From: Cephalopachus bancanus
Taxonomy: Eukaryota > Chordata > Mammalia > Primates > Tarsiidae
Assembly: GCA_027257055.1 (NCBI GenBank)
Contig: JAPVLO010000003.1
Location: forward strand, 8,063,501-8,127,500
DNA: 64,000 nucleotides
Direction of reading: 5' to 3'
In this document: piece by piece, positions 10,687-23,059 of the stretch
How positions within the stretch are numbered: position 1 is the first letter of the stretch
How the letters are laid out: every line of letters begins with the position of its first letter
Program-made: the position numbers and the translations under genes
Notes under the pieces: model-generated
Seen by the model: only the letters and a program-made list of their open reading frames with translations
The model's database searches: none
What the model was told of the DNA's origin: nothing

Positions 10687-10962
10687 GAGTTGGAGTCTCA
10701 CTCTGTCGCTCAGACTGAGTGCAGTAGCTGCTCCCGGCCACTGCAGCCTCGACCTGCCGGGCTCCGGCGATCCTTCTGCCTCAGCCTTCCAAGTAGCTGG
10801 AACTACAGGCGCGCGCTACCACGCCCGGCTAATTTTTGATTTATTACAGAGATGAGGTCTCACCAAGTTGCCCAGGCGGGTCTCGAACCCATGGGCTCAG
10901 GCAACCCACTCACCTCAGCCTCCCAAGGCGCGGGAATACAGGCTGAGCCACCGAGCCCGGCT
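10639..10962 (-). mobile_element. Alu (dimeric SINE), minus strand
   Basis: Complement of a full Alu of the window's main lineage, ending at GAGCCCGGCT (10962). Its tail has become a long (ATTT)n run. Target-site duplication GTGTAGAAGTATTT (10625-10638) and GTGTACAAGTATTT (10963-10976), one mismatch. Inserted at the edge of the L1 3' end. Confidence 0.95.
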
Positions 10963-10976
10963 GTGTACAAGTATTT

Positions 10977-12055
10977 TAAAGTAGTGTCTTCAAAATGTCT
11001 GCTTTTTTGCTAAATGTTATTGCACATATATTTTTAAGTTAATTAAGATTTTTCTAAATATTTTTAAGCTATTTTGCTTTCTTAATAATAGATGTTTAAG
11101 GTTTCTAAATATTGTAGTCTCTGGAAATAATGTGGCAATTACCATCTTCAACCAAAAGCTTTTGTGTTTTACTACATTGTAGATGATACCCTTAGGATAG
11201 TTCATGACAAGACATGCAAATGCTCATTTTGTAAGGTTGTTAATGTAAATGGTTAACTTGTCCTGCAAGTTTGTACTAACTTACATTATCATTAAAAATG
11301 CAAATATGTTTGAAAACATATACAGACATACATATAGATAATTTTAGTCATTTTAAAAATATAATTGTAATATTTATTTTTTGAAATGAGATTTAAAAAC
11401 CCACACTAATCTGGTATATGTGATTTAGAATTTCAGAACATCACCCTACAGGAAAAAAAGCTTTCAACTCTCTGCCTAGGACAAAAATCAGGGAAGCAAA
11501 TAAAATTTCTCCATGCAAAGGCTAGGGAAGTAAATTTTTCCAAAAGAATAAACAAAAAGCATCAATGCTAATGGAAGAGACAGATGCTAGATAAGAAGAT
11601 GAGTGTGTAAAATTGAAGACTAATGTTTGTTAGGTTTCAAGAAACAGGTAACTAGAAAATGTAAGATTTATTTTTTAGAGCTATCAGGGTGAAGGATTTA
11701 TAAACGGTCAATTTTCTCTTTTGTCACATTAGAAACAAAGGTTTGCTTCAACTAACAGCCAAAAAAGAAAAAGAAAAGAAAAGTTACTGAAAAGGAGAAG
11801 AGCAAATTGGTAAAGAGAAATGACTCTCCAAAAAATAGCAAGTTTTTTAGGAAATGTTAAGACTTCAAGAAAATTAAATAACAAAGGAATAGTTCATCAA
11901 AAACATGAAGTGTCAGAGCCAGCAAAGGTTATGGCAGCTCATAAAGAAACACATCCTTTTCTTAATTAAATTTAATAAATATTTTGATTACTTAATAGAG
12001 AATTCATTAAACACTGTCTCTGTACTGTGGAATTTGAGAGTCCATTTGGGAGTAA
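10977..12055. other. No recognised feature
   Basis: AT-rich, apparently unique DNA. The minus-strand 62-codon frame at 11017-11205 is low-complexity and I regard it as chance. Confidence 0.4.
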
Positions 12056-12104
12056 ATAAATAAAGGCAATAAATAAATAAATAAATAAATAATAAAGGCA
12101 ACTA
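12056..12104. repeat. (AAAT)n simple repeat
   Basis: Interrupted AAAT/TAAA units with AAAGGCAA interruptions at both ends, suggesting a short local duplication of AATAAAGGCAA. Confidence 0.85.
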
Positions 12105-13204
12105 TAACACTGCAATATCTCAAGTTATTATTAATATATACATATTCCAAAAAAAGGAAGATTTTCTTTAAACTGTAAATTAACAGTTAACAGCGTTAAC
12201 TTTACTTTTATGATAGTAACCAGTAATATCAAAAGTGAATGTATAGACAGTCTTATCCACTGTTGGTGACATAGTAAATTGATGTCACCTTTCTGAAGAG
12301 AAATTTAACCTTGTCAAGAACAGTGAAGCATCTGAGATTTTACCCTCTTTGCAAAATAAAATTTTAGCCTACAATAGTTCTATGGAGGTTGTCAGAAGAT
12401 ATGAGACTCCAATAGTCACAGTATCATTTATTTCTTGTGCCAGTTCCCCAAGTCCTCTAATTTCCACAGAGTAAAGTAAAGGCCAGGATATGCCATGGAT
12501 TGTAATGCAACAGAGGAACCCAAATCTAATTATTTCATCCTGTATAGTAAGTTTATGTCCGCCTATTGCACTAGAAGGGGATATTATTATTTCTATCTTC
12601 CAAAATTGTTTGCCACACAATCATCTGTGAAAATTTGGTGTGAACAAAAGAAATAAGTGACTGTTTATAAGAAGTAGATATATGTGAGAGACTGATGGAG
12701 AATTGTCTCCCAATAGGTCTTAAGTATGAAAAGTCTTTAAAAAATTAGATATTATACACAAAGAATGGAATTGTTAACTCAGACTCAAATGAATCAAAGA
12801 TATTACTCAATATGAAGATAACAATTTCAAGTATACAAGTGATTTCAAGGAGCAGGAAGAGGTTTGAAATCACAATACACTTTCCTAGGTGCCATCTTAT
12901 CATGCGGTGCCTCTAAGAATAGTGTAGTCACCTCACTTGCAAAAAAGAGAGCTGTTTCCCTTATGAAATATTTCAATTTCATACTCAAATATTTACATAG
13001 CATAGATGGCATAGTCTATGGATCTATTCCCCATGAATTTGTTTATTTTTTCATAAACAATTCTAGATAGTGAGTATACCCTACTAAAAGCATTTAATAA
13101 TAAAGACTCTACTGCTAGCAAATACCATCTATGGATTTGCCAGCAGGCATGTCATTAGTATATTTACTAGGAGATAGGTAAGATAGGTACTTTTATTATT
13201 TTCA
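12105..13204. other. No recognised feature
   Basis: Unassigned sequence. Frames at 12369-12620 (minus) and 12864-13070 (plus) show no domain or conserved motif I recognise and are likely fortuitous. Confidence 0.4.
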
Positions 13205-13375
13205 TTTTACTTAACTTTGGGTACCTCAATTTCCTCACACATAAAATAAGAAGAATAAAAGCAGCTACCTCATATTTACTGTAAGGAGTAAATGAGTCAA
13301 GACCCGTGGATATAAAAGCACTTAGAAGAATGTCTTGCATATTGTAAAACCTATGTTAGCTATCACTATTATGAT
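13205..13375 (+). mobile_element. MIR SINE remnant
   Basis: Contains TACCTCAATTTCCTCACACA, AGCAGCTACCTCATA, AGGAGTAAATGAGT and AGCACTTAGAAGAATG in MIR order, covering the core and 3' end. Confidence 0.65.
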
Positions 13376-16300
13376 AAAATAATAAAATCTCCAAATAGTA
13401 ATGTTCACTATGGTTAGAAGTAGATTATTTTTCTTCATATATTTTAGTATTTTCCATAATGAAAATTTTTTAAAGATTAGACCCTGTAACACTTCTATAT
13501 TGGAAAAGTTAACACTGATGGATAAAGTGATTTCTTAAAATAAACATGCAAATTCCATTTGTAGTAGTATAAGTACCTGATGAACTCAGGTTGATTCAAC
13601 GTTCACTCAAAATCCTTTTCTACGAGTTCTTTCGAATTATAAGAAGGACCTATTCAAGATGAAAAATAGTTGTATTATCTTATTATGTTTCTTCCACTTT
13701 TTAAATTTTTTATCCCCCAAAACTAATGCCTTATTTACTCCCTCTATGCTTTCAATATTTCAGGCCAAAATTAATGTTTCCTATGCATTGAAAAGTTTTT
13801 TTATTCATTTACTATAATATATTTAGCTGTAGATTCTCTTTAGTCTCCAACAGGAATTGTGAGTACCATAACAGAACTCTGAAGTTAGAATTGTATAAAA
13901 ACCAGAGACAGCATATTAACAATTGTGTTAATTTCATGAAAGCCAGCATGATTATAAAGCCATTTCTTTAAATTCATAAACTATATCAATTAATTATTTA
14001 ACTGATTTCATGTTTTTCTGACAAAAGTAAGTGAATTATTGATTTACTTGGAAATGAAGAACACCTTGGGAATGACCTAATCTCATTAATACAAAATTTG
14101 GGGCATCCAGCCATCATGCAATTAAATTCAGCTTATCTGACTAGGCAGCATTTGTTTTCTCTTTCATTGTATAATGCTCTTCCTTTGTGAATCTGCCTGC
14201 AGGAGTAAAGAAGGACAATCTTCTCAGATGTAACAGGACCACTCTTTCACTCTTTGGTGGGCAGTAACTGAGTAGCTAAATGTCTCTGCCTTGTTCAAAC
14301 AGACTTTGAATATCCATCTTCCTTAGTTTACAGATGTGAAAATTCAGATCAAAAGTACAAACTAGGTGGCTGTTTCAGACAAACTCATTTTAGAGATAAA
14401 GCTAGATCAAGACCAAGGTTTTGACAATAAGGTTCATGCTATTCTTAGTAAATTAATCCACTTCTTTTTAAAACATTATCAAAAGAGCTATTTAAATCAA
14501 TTATAATAGATATGCACACAGGGATTTGTGGGGGGCAGGGGGAGTTCATCTTGAATGAAACAGCCAGGTGACAAATAACATAAACAAATAGACTGGATTA
14601 ATGGAAAATCTAAAGCAGAATCTCATCTATGAAGTGAGTCAATGTGGTGTGTGACCAAGGATGGGATAAATTGCAATTCAAATAGTTCAAATTCATCCGG
14701 GATTTCATCCCGAATTTCATCCGGGATACGCTGTATGCTGAAACTGCAAGAAGCAATATAAATTCCATATCTGAGTAAATGATGAAAAAGAGAAAGACGT
14801 GGTTTCCTTGCACAACTTGACTGTAGGTTGGTTTTGGAGATACAGGGTCACCAGTGATGTCTGAACTACAAGACTGGAAAAGACAGAGGATGACTATGCA
14901 CCATTAATAAGAAGAATAAGAAATAATTTGTCAACCAATATGTGCATTGCTTTCAAGGCTCTTTTTAATGAATTCTGTTAAATATATACCCATAATTTTT
15001 CTGTACTTCATCAATAATATCAGTCACTAGGACTTCTTCAGAAGATTTTGTTAGGCTATTCACATAGGCTGAAAAGCAAAATGTATAAAATGGCATCGCC
15101 CGTGGACTTTCTTTATACAGAGAAAAAAATTGAAAACATAGCCAGCTGCCAGATGGAAGATGTGTTTGCAGAGCTCAGAAAACTGCTGCAGAGCAAACAC
15201 TGCTGAACAATAGCAACTGGGGCCTGTCTTGGCACTTGTTATCTATTTGCAGTCATTCATAAAATTTTAATGTTTGGACATTAAATAGAGCACAGAAGTG
15301 ATATTGCTATGGTCTGCTAAGTGTTAGTGCTGGATGAAGACCTATCGTTAGAGTTATGAAAAACACAGCAGCACAAGCAGCTATAATGATTTACGAGACT
15401 ATGACTGCTGTTCTTTCATCTAAGAGGATAGAGTTAACTGGTAAATATACAACTTACTTCATCTAACTTATTTATGATCTACATGGAATCACATAACGGC
15501 ATCATGCTATCATATTCTGCAATGATATATACTATCATTGGCAAGGTTTATGGAAGTAGTCTCAGAAATTATCTTTCCTGAGGGTATCGATATGTAATAA
15601 TATATGACCTTTGTTTGAGCTTAATTTGCCTAATTACCATGGATTACTCTATGTTACCAAGAGTTATTTCTGAAGTTAATTTACACTGATGTTTTGTGTG
15701 ATATGGGAGATATAAAAAGAATGTCTCTAAAATAAAATATGTATAAGAGAAAGACAGAACTTGGAATCAGACAAAAGATACCATACTTTATTTTTTTCAT
15801 TATGAAAATTGGTAATACCTACTTCACATTGTTGGTGGCATAATTTAATGAAACTCCATAATGACTGCTCTGATCATAGTTTGATTCATAACAAGGTAAT
15901 GACTATTTATAAACAATATTTGATTTTTGCTCCCAGATTCCTTAAGGCCTGGAGTTATAAACTATAAGAAGGAACTTATGTTCTTTCCATCAGCATACCA
16001 TAGGAGGGAAGCTGGCCACTCTTTACCACTCTCTATTCTGGACTCCAGATCCTCCATACCTCTCAATATTAGTTACGGCTTTTTAGACCCAATTCCAAGA
16101 ATGATCTATGCATATGTGTAGGGTAAACCCCAATCATTACAGGAACTAGCCAAATATGTATTAATAGTTCTCTTCTTAGCAAGTGGAATTTGGCAATAGT
16201 TCACAGCTGTCATGCTTGATAAATATGTTTTTAAAGGTATTCAAAACCCCAGGTACCCGTGAGAGCATCCTGCTGAAACTTCTTAACCTACACTAATGCT

Positions 16301-16600
16301 GTGCAGTGTCTCTGCTGGATAGACTGGCTATAGACTCAGTTCCCTCTGATATGCTGGGAATACTGAGTTTCTGGCCTCAGCATCTGGTCATTACTCATAT
16401 TCCTCACCAATGTCCCCTCTGTTGTTCTCAAATTTATAATGCCACACAAAATGCCTGCCTCATTTAGAACAGAACTTTTGGAAATAAATGTCTCCCTAGC
16501 TTGGATTAGAGTTTTCTCAGTGTCCCTATCTTAGGGCTTCCAATATAGAATTGTTGACCAAATGTATACTTTACATTTAAGATTTTTTTCTAATGGAGAT
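13376..16600. other. Repeat-poor block, no gene recognised
   Basis: About 3.2 kb with no transposon signature I recognise. Frames at 14610-14813 and 15927-16121 have no recognisable domain. It contains a small imperfect tandem of ATTTCATCCGGGA-like units at 14690-14730. Being repeat-poor, it is a reasonable place to look for conserved noncoding elements, but conservation cannot be judged from one sequence. Confidence 0.4.
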
Positions 16601-16655
16601 TATAGATAGATTAGATAGATGATAGATAATAAATAGATAGATAGATAGATAGATA
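16601..16655. repeat. (GATA)n microsatellite
   Basis: Interrupted in the first half (TAGATAGATTAGATAGATGA) and regular AGAT units in the second half to 16655. Confidence 0.95.
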
Positions 16656-19600
16656 TTCTTTCACCACCCTGTGGTTGCACCCTCTGTCCTGATTGTACAC
16701 TTAAACCCACATAAACTGGTTGCATAGTTCACATCCATCTGGCTATTGGCTTTCCATTCTTGGAAATTCTCCTAGTATCAATAATGCAGCCCAGGCCTAC
16801 AGTTTAAGAAAATTTGGTTGCTTTACACAGACTCATTTAGCATAAATTTCAGTCAATGGGAGAAGTTAATTTTGCCTTCTGCTTATTATGAAGTTGTTAG
16901 GCAAAGTTTGCTTACATTAACAAACTGGTTTTCTACTGAGATTAATCTCTTCACTTCTATCATATGCTCTATGTAAGACAACGAAAACATTTTACATGGA
17001 AAAAAAAAAGTTTTCTCTATAGGTAGTACAAGAATTCACCATGGATTCTGTAAGAGGGAGTAGTGTATTCCACAATACGATAGCTTGGGAAGAATGAGAA
17101 AACACATTCTGAGCCAGTGAAGAGTGAATATCTGACTGTTTGTACAGGAGTGGAATATTGTGTTGTGTTATCAAAAATATAGAAAAGGCTAAACTCTTTT
17201 TAGACAAACTTTATTTTCAAAGTTGTCTATATCTAAACATGACATCAGGCTCAACAAAACATGCTTGGCCCCACTCCCCTCATCTGCATAAATTTATTTG
17301 ACAGAACCATCCAAATTATGAATGATTAGGAAGATTACACTTTTAGAATTAAAGACATCTGAAAATATTATTTTAATATGAATAATTTTTAAGTTCTCTC
17401 CAATATAGAAAAAGGGGTAGAAGAACTGGAGGAAATTTTCTAAAAAGAAATTTCTAAAAATGTTAATATACCTCAGTAGTATGAACCTAAATAAATACTT
17501 GATAATAATTTTTTTAAAAAAGCTTAAAAATACCCATAGTTTGTCTAAGAAAAATCACAAAGAATGCCTTTAATTAATTGTTGAATTGATTGATAAATAT
17601 TAATTCTAGTCCATTATGTGTCAGATTCTAGGAATCCCAACCTGGTCAAACCCCAAGCAAGAAGACATCTCCACCAAAAAGAAGCACTCTGTTGAATAAC
17701 AAGTGAAGTGACTAGTTTTACCCTTGTACTAGTCCTTATATCTAATTATTCTCCTTGTCTTTCATCTCCTTATTCATATTTGTAGCTAAAATCATGCTGA
17801 CTGGGACCAACAAAGAATCACAACTTATTCACATGATAAAAAGAATGAGGAAAACCAAGTTCATATGTATCTTTCTCTTTTCCTTCGTTCCTCTCTATTA
17901 CTTATTTCCCATAATGTTTCTCTCTTCTTGTCTCCTTTTGCCTTCTCTGCTTTCTCCTCTTTCTACCTTCTTCTTTTCTACCCCTTTCTCCTTTGCTAGA
18001 TTTTTTTTTCACCATCTTCATCAATACTTCTTTTTCTATTTTTTTCTTCTCCTAAGTAACTGTAAAACTAGATATCGATCATTAACAAACAAGTTTGGAG
18101 CAAGTATCTAAAGTCTTTAAAGAAACCATACATCAAGATAAAAAAGATCACCATCAGGGATTTTCTAAAGCCTTTATCAATAAACAGTGTCAGCTCTCTC
18201 ATAAAGATCATAAGAGAAATTTGGTAATCCACCAAAACTGAGTTCATTAAATTTATTGAAGCAAGAAGGATGTCACCTTGATAGTCTCAATAGTGTATCG
18301 AAAGAGACATGAAGAGTAATTAAGGAAGGTTTCAGGCTTTGGCATTTTGGATAAAGTGGTTGAAGGCAGTTCTTTCAAGATGGGGAACTAATTGGAATTT
18401 GGAAAAGTTTATGACATTTAGGATTGTTTTATCAGAAAGTAAAAGATCTTGAAGCAAGTCTTAAAAATCAAACTGTTGCTCTGATAAGCAAGCTATGTGT
18501 TCAGGTGCATGAACTGTTGTCCAAATAATTCACCTAAATAAACTGATTTGCAAAAATTTCTTTATGGGATAAATGAAATTGTGTAACGGCTTACTGGATT
18601 ATCTTTCTGGTTAAAAATTTCCTGAGAAAACAGTTGAGTTATACTGATATAACGTCACAGTTATAGTCCCAATAGTTATTAAATGAAAGAAGTAAACTTA
18701 GATCTTACAATAGTAGTATTCTTAGTTCAACACAAAGGAACTATTTTTTTAATCAAAATTTTGCATAAAATTCCCATGATATACTTTAGAGAGACAGTAA
18801 AATAGAGCTATGTCAGTTTTCAACCAGGCAAGATACTGTATCCCAGAGAGTATTTGGAAACATATATTGGACTTAATTTTTGCATTTTAGAAAATAGCAT
18901 TCAGGTATTCTAAATGAACTGTAACAAACAAGACAATTCCACACAACAAAGAGTTGTTCTACCAAAAATGCCTGTAGAGTCACTATTAGAAACAATGGCT
19001 AGATGGTAATTTTAGGTACAATCCCAGTTGTTTAAAGACTACACTCTAAGTACAGTATACAGATTAGCAGTTTGTTATTATATGGTAATAATCTTCATTA
19101 CTGTACCATCTTCTTTAATGTACCAGAAAGTTTTGTATGTTTGTTTCAACATTTCATAAAAGACATGAATGAAGAGCTAGGAAGGCTGAAATAAAACCAG
19201 AGAAATGGTTAATATTATAGGATACAGAATCAAGATTCATTAAAAAAAAACTGGAAGAAAAAAATTGGAAATTTAATAGGATTAATATATAGAATTTTGT
19301 GTATACCTACCAAAACAAAATTAAGTTGGCCTCCAGACTTTGCTCGATAGTGCTTTAAGCAACATTCAGAGATTTTAGCAATTTACAAATTTCATATAAC
19401 CTAATAATTGGTGAAAACGGGATTAAATTACTGAAAGAATACTAAAGTTCTCATTTCAAAGAAGAGTAGGATAAATTGTAGGAGAGTATACATATTATAT
19501 TTTATAAGAAATATTAGCAAATCAAGATTAAGTCAGGAGAAAATAGCCAGGATGATGAAGAGTGTGAAGATTATAGTCCCTCCATACTGTATGAGAAATT

Positions 19601-19718
19601 ACTGAAGTAAGTGGGGGCATTCAGCTTGGAGAGATAGAGAAATAGAAGGTAAGATGAGATCATTGTCTTCAAAAATATCTTAAAAGCATTATCTTTAAAG
19701 AATGGTTTGACACTATTC
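16656..19718. other. Repeat-poor block, no gene recognised
   Basis: About 3 kb without a clear transposon. It includes a pyrimidine-rich tract (17865-18055) that gives a 118-codon plus-strand frame (17755-18111) composed mainly of Phe, Leu and Ser; this is a composition artefact rather than a gene. The rest is AT-rich and unassigned. Confidence 0.4.
17865..18055. repeat. Pyrimidine-rich tract
   Basis: C+T-rich on the plus strand with repeated TTCTC and CTTTT words and few purines; low-complexity DNA. Confidence 0.75.
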
Positions 19719-19878
19719 TAGAGTCTTGCTACTCAAAGTATGGTCCACAGCTTTAGCATCACCCAGGAGCTTATTAGAAATGCAGAATCTCAGATCTTAT
19801 CCAAAACCCATTGGAGTCTGCATTTTAATAAGACCCAAGTGATTCTTAATGCACATTCACGTCTGAGAAGTAGTTACA
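19719..19878 (-). mobile_element. MER5A-like hAT nonautonomous DNA transposon
   Basis: Contains TGCTACTCAAAGTATGGTCC, AGCATCACCCAGGAGC, TTAGAAATGCAGAATCTCAG and GTCTGCATTTTAATAAGA in the order expected for MER5A, ending GTCTGAGAAGTAG. Mobilised in trans by hAT-Charlie transposases in early mammals. Confidence 0.85.
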
Positions 19879-20060
19879 TCAGTGTTTATCAAACGGGTAT
19901 GAAAGTAATAATCACCTGCTGTATATAATAAAATGCAGATCCCCAGGCCCCAGTTCAGACTTTCTGGTTCAGAATTTCCCAGTGGAAAAGCCAGGTAATC
20001 TCTAGGTTTAGCAAATACACCAAGAGACACTAAACAGGCAAGTTTAGGAAACTGTACTTC
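19879..20060 (-). mobile_element. Second MER5A-like element, adjacent
   Basis: Immediately follows the first copy in the same orientation: GTGTTTATCAAACGGGTATG, then AATGCAGATCCCCAGGCCCC, TTTCTGGTTCAGAATTTCCC and GTTTAGGAAACTG. More diverged in the middle than its neighbour. Confidence 0.7.
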
Positions 20061-20136
20061 AATTTACATAAGTGAATTCAGATATACTATTAAAAGTAGC
20101 TAGATTTTGACTACAGTTTCTAAAATTTTGTTCTGC

Positions 20137-20300
20137 TGGAAGAATGAGCTTTGGGAGGTAATGAGCCCTGGTCATAGAGCTATTAGGAATAAAGGCTGAC
20201 CATCTGTCAGAAATGACAAAGTAGGGAAGTTTGTTCTCTGTGGGAGGTAGAACTAGATGATTTTATGTTTCCTTCCAAATATAAAATGAAGATTCTCTTA
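20137..20300 (+). mobile_element. CR1/L3-like LINE 3' end
   Basis: GGAGGTAATGAGCCCTGGTC, then GGCTGACCATCTGTCAG, then GTGGGAGGTAGAACTAGATG and TTTCCTTCCAAATATAAAAT match the order of the ancient CR1/L3 LINE 3' end. Confidence 0.6.
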
Positions 20301-21135
20301 AATCCAGCTGTGTTTTCTCAAGCCAATTTGTAGAGACACACTTGGTAATAAAAGCCAGAGGCAAATCCAAGAATAAAAACTTTGACCCCCATTTCTGTGG
20401 TCCATTCTCACTGCTGTCTTTCATGAGCGTTTGCTGGTAATTCATCTAAACTATGATCTCAATGGCACCAAGAATTGAAAATAGATCCACGGGTTCCAGG
20501 AAGTAATTAAGGGTTTTTCTACTGAGCTCAGCTTGAATTAACTTCAAGGAGTCGTGCAGCTGCCTAGATTTTTCACACCAAGTCATGTCATGGTGCATAA
20601 TTTGATGCTGTAATTTATTCACAGTTAATTCCTATTAAATGAAGCCCAGTGGCAGTTTTACCATAATAAGGAAAGAAAGTACTACTTGTTTTATTGCCAG
20701 AAAAAAAATGTTCACTGAAGTGAAAAATCCAGACTCACCTATGATCTGTTAATATACAGGTAATTGTTATGTGGAGTTCTCAAATTGAGCAGCTACAAGA
20801 GTTCTCAAATTGAACTGCTATGAAATTCCACCCTTATTTCTCTTTTATTACTCTGGTTGTTTGAAGATGAGATTCAATTAAAGTTTTGCCCTTCTGTTTC
20901 AAACGCTAACACTAAGATGCACTACTCACTCAGAATATTTCAGCAGATACTGTAACAAAATCAGACAGTCATCATTTCATTCAGCCGTGGTCTTCGCTTT
21001 TTTCATGTAGTATTAAACCTATTATGAAGGAAAAAACAGTTGGGCTGTTAAAGCAAGGAGAGTGAAGCAAAGAATCTGACAGGTGTGAAAATTGACTTTG
21101 CCAGTTGAAGCCTTGGGCCTAAAATGCATGACCTA
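20301..21135. other. No recognised feature apart from a short tandem
   Basis: Unassigned sequence containing the 25-bp tandem duplication at 20774-20823. No gene seen. Confidence 0.4.
20774..20823. repeat. 25-bp tandem duplication (two units)
   Basis: Two adjacent copies of GAGTTCTCAAATTGA plus ten variable bases (20774-20798, 20799-20823), differing at a few positions. Confidence 0.85.
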
Positions 21136-21137
21136 TC

Positions 21138-21345
21138 TTCTTTTTTTCCATTTGTATTTTGTATTCAGGGTGTACACATGTATGTTTTTGTTACATGGAA
21201 CTATTGTATAGTGATGGGGACCGGGTCTCAGATGACCATTTCCCAGATTCTGAACATTATACCCAATAAGTAATTTCTGAACCCTAAATCCTCTCCCTGT
21301 CTTCCCCTTTAGTGGTGTAGAGCCCCAGTACTGAGAATGCTGGAT
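21138..21345 (-). mobile_element. L1 3' UTR remnant (old L1)
   Basis: Complement of an L1 3' end: TATTCAGGGTGTACACATGT, TTTTTGTTACATGGA, CCCAATAAGTAATTTCTGAA and ATCCTCTCCCTGTC follow the order of the antisense L1MA/PB 3' UTR. Confidence 0.7.
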
Positions 21346-22038
21346 CAAAAGGTAACCCAATTCTAAAATACCTTACCTATTTCTTGAAGGTCATTATGCA
21401 TCACGTGTATAAGATTTGTGCCGGGGATGTTGCTCAGCCTGGATAACTGTATAATGAGTAGAGATGTATAACGAGTAGGCTCTGTGAACGAATAAAGCCA
21501 TTTGCTGATAATTTTTTTTGTTATTGTTTTTTTAGAGAGAAACAGTCTTTTCTTCAGGTTTGAGCCTAAAAAATAATACTTGAACCTATCTCAGTGAGTG
21601 GCTTCCCCATTCACCAGACATTCATACTAGAAATCTTCAACTCATGTTCAGTGCTCCTTTTTCCCCAATCCCCACATCTAATCGTTTATCAAGTTCTCTT
21701 TATTTTACTTATGTCCTCTAAATAGCGCATCCTCTCCAATCCAGTGAATTCATAATTCATCTATTCATTTAACACATTGCTGATCACAACTCTTGTGTTG
21801 AATACTATCTTGCATAAGGATTAAAAAGTGAGCCAACTAAGGTTTATGCTAATCAGCTAGTCCCCAAATTACAGAACAAATGTTCATCTCCTGTACCTCA
21901 TTTAAACTTCTTCCCTTCCCCAACCAATGAATTTCTACCAAGATGGCCTTTGGCAGGTCTAACTCTAATGAAGTTTAAGTGATGGCTAAAAGTAAAGAAA
22001 AAAAAAATGTTTCCAGATACGAATACTAATGAAATCAT
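21346..22038. other. No recognised feature
   Basis: AT-rich sequence with no recognised element or gene. Confidence 0.35.
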
Positions 22039-22039
22039 C

Positions 22040-22285
22040 CGATTTTTTTTTTTTTTTTGGTGGAGGGGAGAAAAGGAAAGAGAGAGAAATAGAGAATAGT
22101 GAAAGAAGGAAGAAAATAAAGAAAGAAGAAAAAAAAGAAGGGAGGGAGGAAAGGAGGGAGGAGAGGGGAGAGAAAGGAAGGCAAGAAGAGAGAAATGAAA
22201 AAGAAAGAAAAGTAGGGAGGGTGAAAGGGAAGGAGAGAAAGAAGGAGAAAGCAGAAATGAGAGGAAAGAAGGAAGGAAAATTAAT
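22040..22285. repeat. Long polypurine (GA-rich) tract
   Basis: After a T run (22043-22058), about 220 bases are nearly all A or G on the plus strand, with GGAAA, GAGAGG and AAAGAAGG words and scattered T interruptions. It yields apparent frames on both strands (21898-22296 minus, 22029-22370 plus) made almost wholly of Lys/Glu/Arg or Ser/Leu/Phe; these are not genes. Confidence 0.95.
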
Positions 22286-22394
22286 CCCCAGCCCAATTTT
22301 TAAAAATCAATTATTATTTTGTAAGTTTGGGGCAAAGTCAAGAAAGTTGGCTTTTTATCAGGCTCTCTGAGTGATTACTGTGATCAGGCAAGTT

Positions 22395-22530
22395 TGAAAG
22401 ATACTGGGCTAAAGACCACAGTCCAAATTGCACAGATTGGCATTCAAAATCCTCTGCAGTCTTCCCTGATCCATCATATAACATAGAACTTCACGTTTTT
22501 GAAGGCACCCTATTTTCTAGTTCAGTCATT
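22395..22530 (+). mobile_element. L2 LINE remnant (first part)
   Basis: AGACCACAGTCCAAATTGCA, then GGCATTCAAAATCCTCTGCA and TCTTCCCTGATCC follow the L2 order; continued at 22690 after an inserted DNA transposon. Confidence 0.55.
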
Positions 22531-22534
22531 TTCT

Positions 22535-22688
22535 ATCTTGTTTACAAATGAAAATTAACTGTGAAGCTTTGTAAACAATCCATACATGTTGGCCTCATCC
22601 CTGGATCCCTGTAAATCATAAATCACTAGATCCAGGATATGTTTCATAAACTGCCTAATAGGAGCCTCTAATGTGCAATTGAGGTTCA
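22535..22688 (+). mobile_element. MER5A/MER5B-like DNA transposon remnant
   Basis: TTTACAAATGAAAATTAACT, GAAGCTTTGTAAACAATCC, CCTCATCCCTGGATCC and AGCCTCTAATGTGCAATTG are in MER5 order. It splits the L2 copy. Confidence 0.55.
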
Positions 22689-22689
22689 A

Positions 22690-22990
22690 ATTTATTGCTC
22701 TGACCACATTATAATATTAGACAACCAGCCTTTTATCAAACGGTCAACCCCTTTGCTCTCATTATCATGTTGTTAATGCACTTTCCTCTGCCTGGAATGT
22801 CCTACTTTTCTCTTATTTCTAGCCCAAGAAAATACTTTTCAAAACCTTCCTAAGACGTCACTACTTCCGCGAAGACCTCTGTTTTCACCCTCAGCCCCAG
22901 GTATGGAGTTTTGAGTTTCTATAATACTCTGCTTTTATTGCATTGTCTTGTGCCTACTTGAATAAGTTTGCCTCTTCTGTTATATTATGA
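22690..22990 (+). mobile_element. L2 LINE remnant (second part)
   Basis: CTTTCCTCTGCCTGGAATGT, TTTCTAGCCCAAGAAAATAC, AAAACCTTCCTAAGACGTCA and ATTATGAGAGCCCTCTTTCC are the L2 segment preceding its 3' tail. Confidence 0.75.
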
Positions 22991-23059
22991 GAGCCCTCTT
23001 TCCAGAGATGGTGGCATTTTTTGAAATATAATAACAGAGCATTTGAAAAAGAGGTAGGG

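Noticed and set aside
17755..18111. 118-codon frame with apparent membrane-like segments
   Set aside because: Hydrophobicity comes from a pyrimidine-rich tract; no start context or homology signal.
21898..22370. Frames on both strands of the polypurine tract
   Set aside because: Composed almost entirely of Lys/Glu/Arg or Ser/Leu/Phe, as expected from a GA/CT tract.
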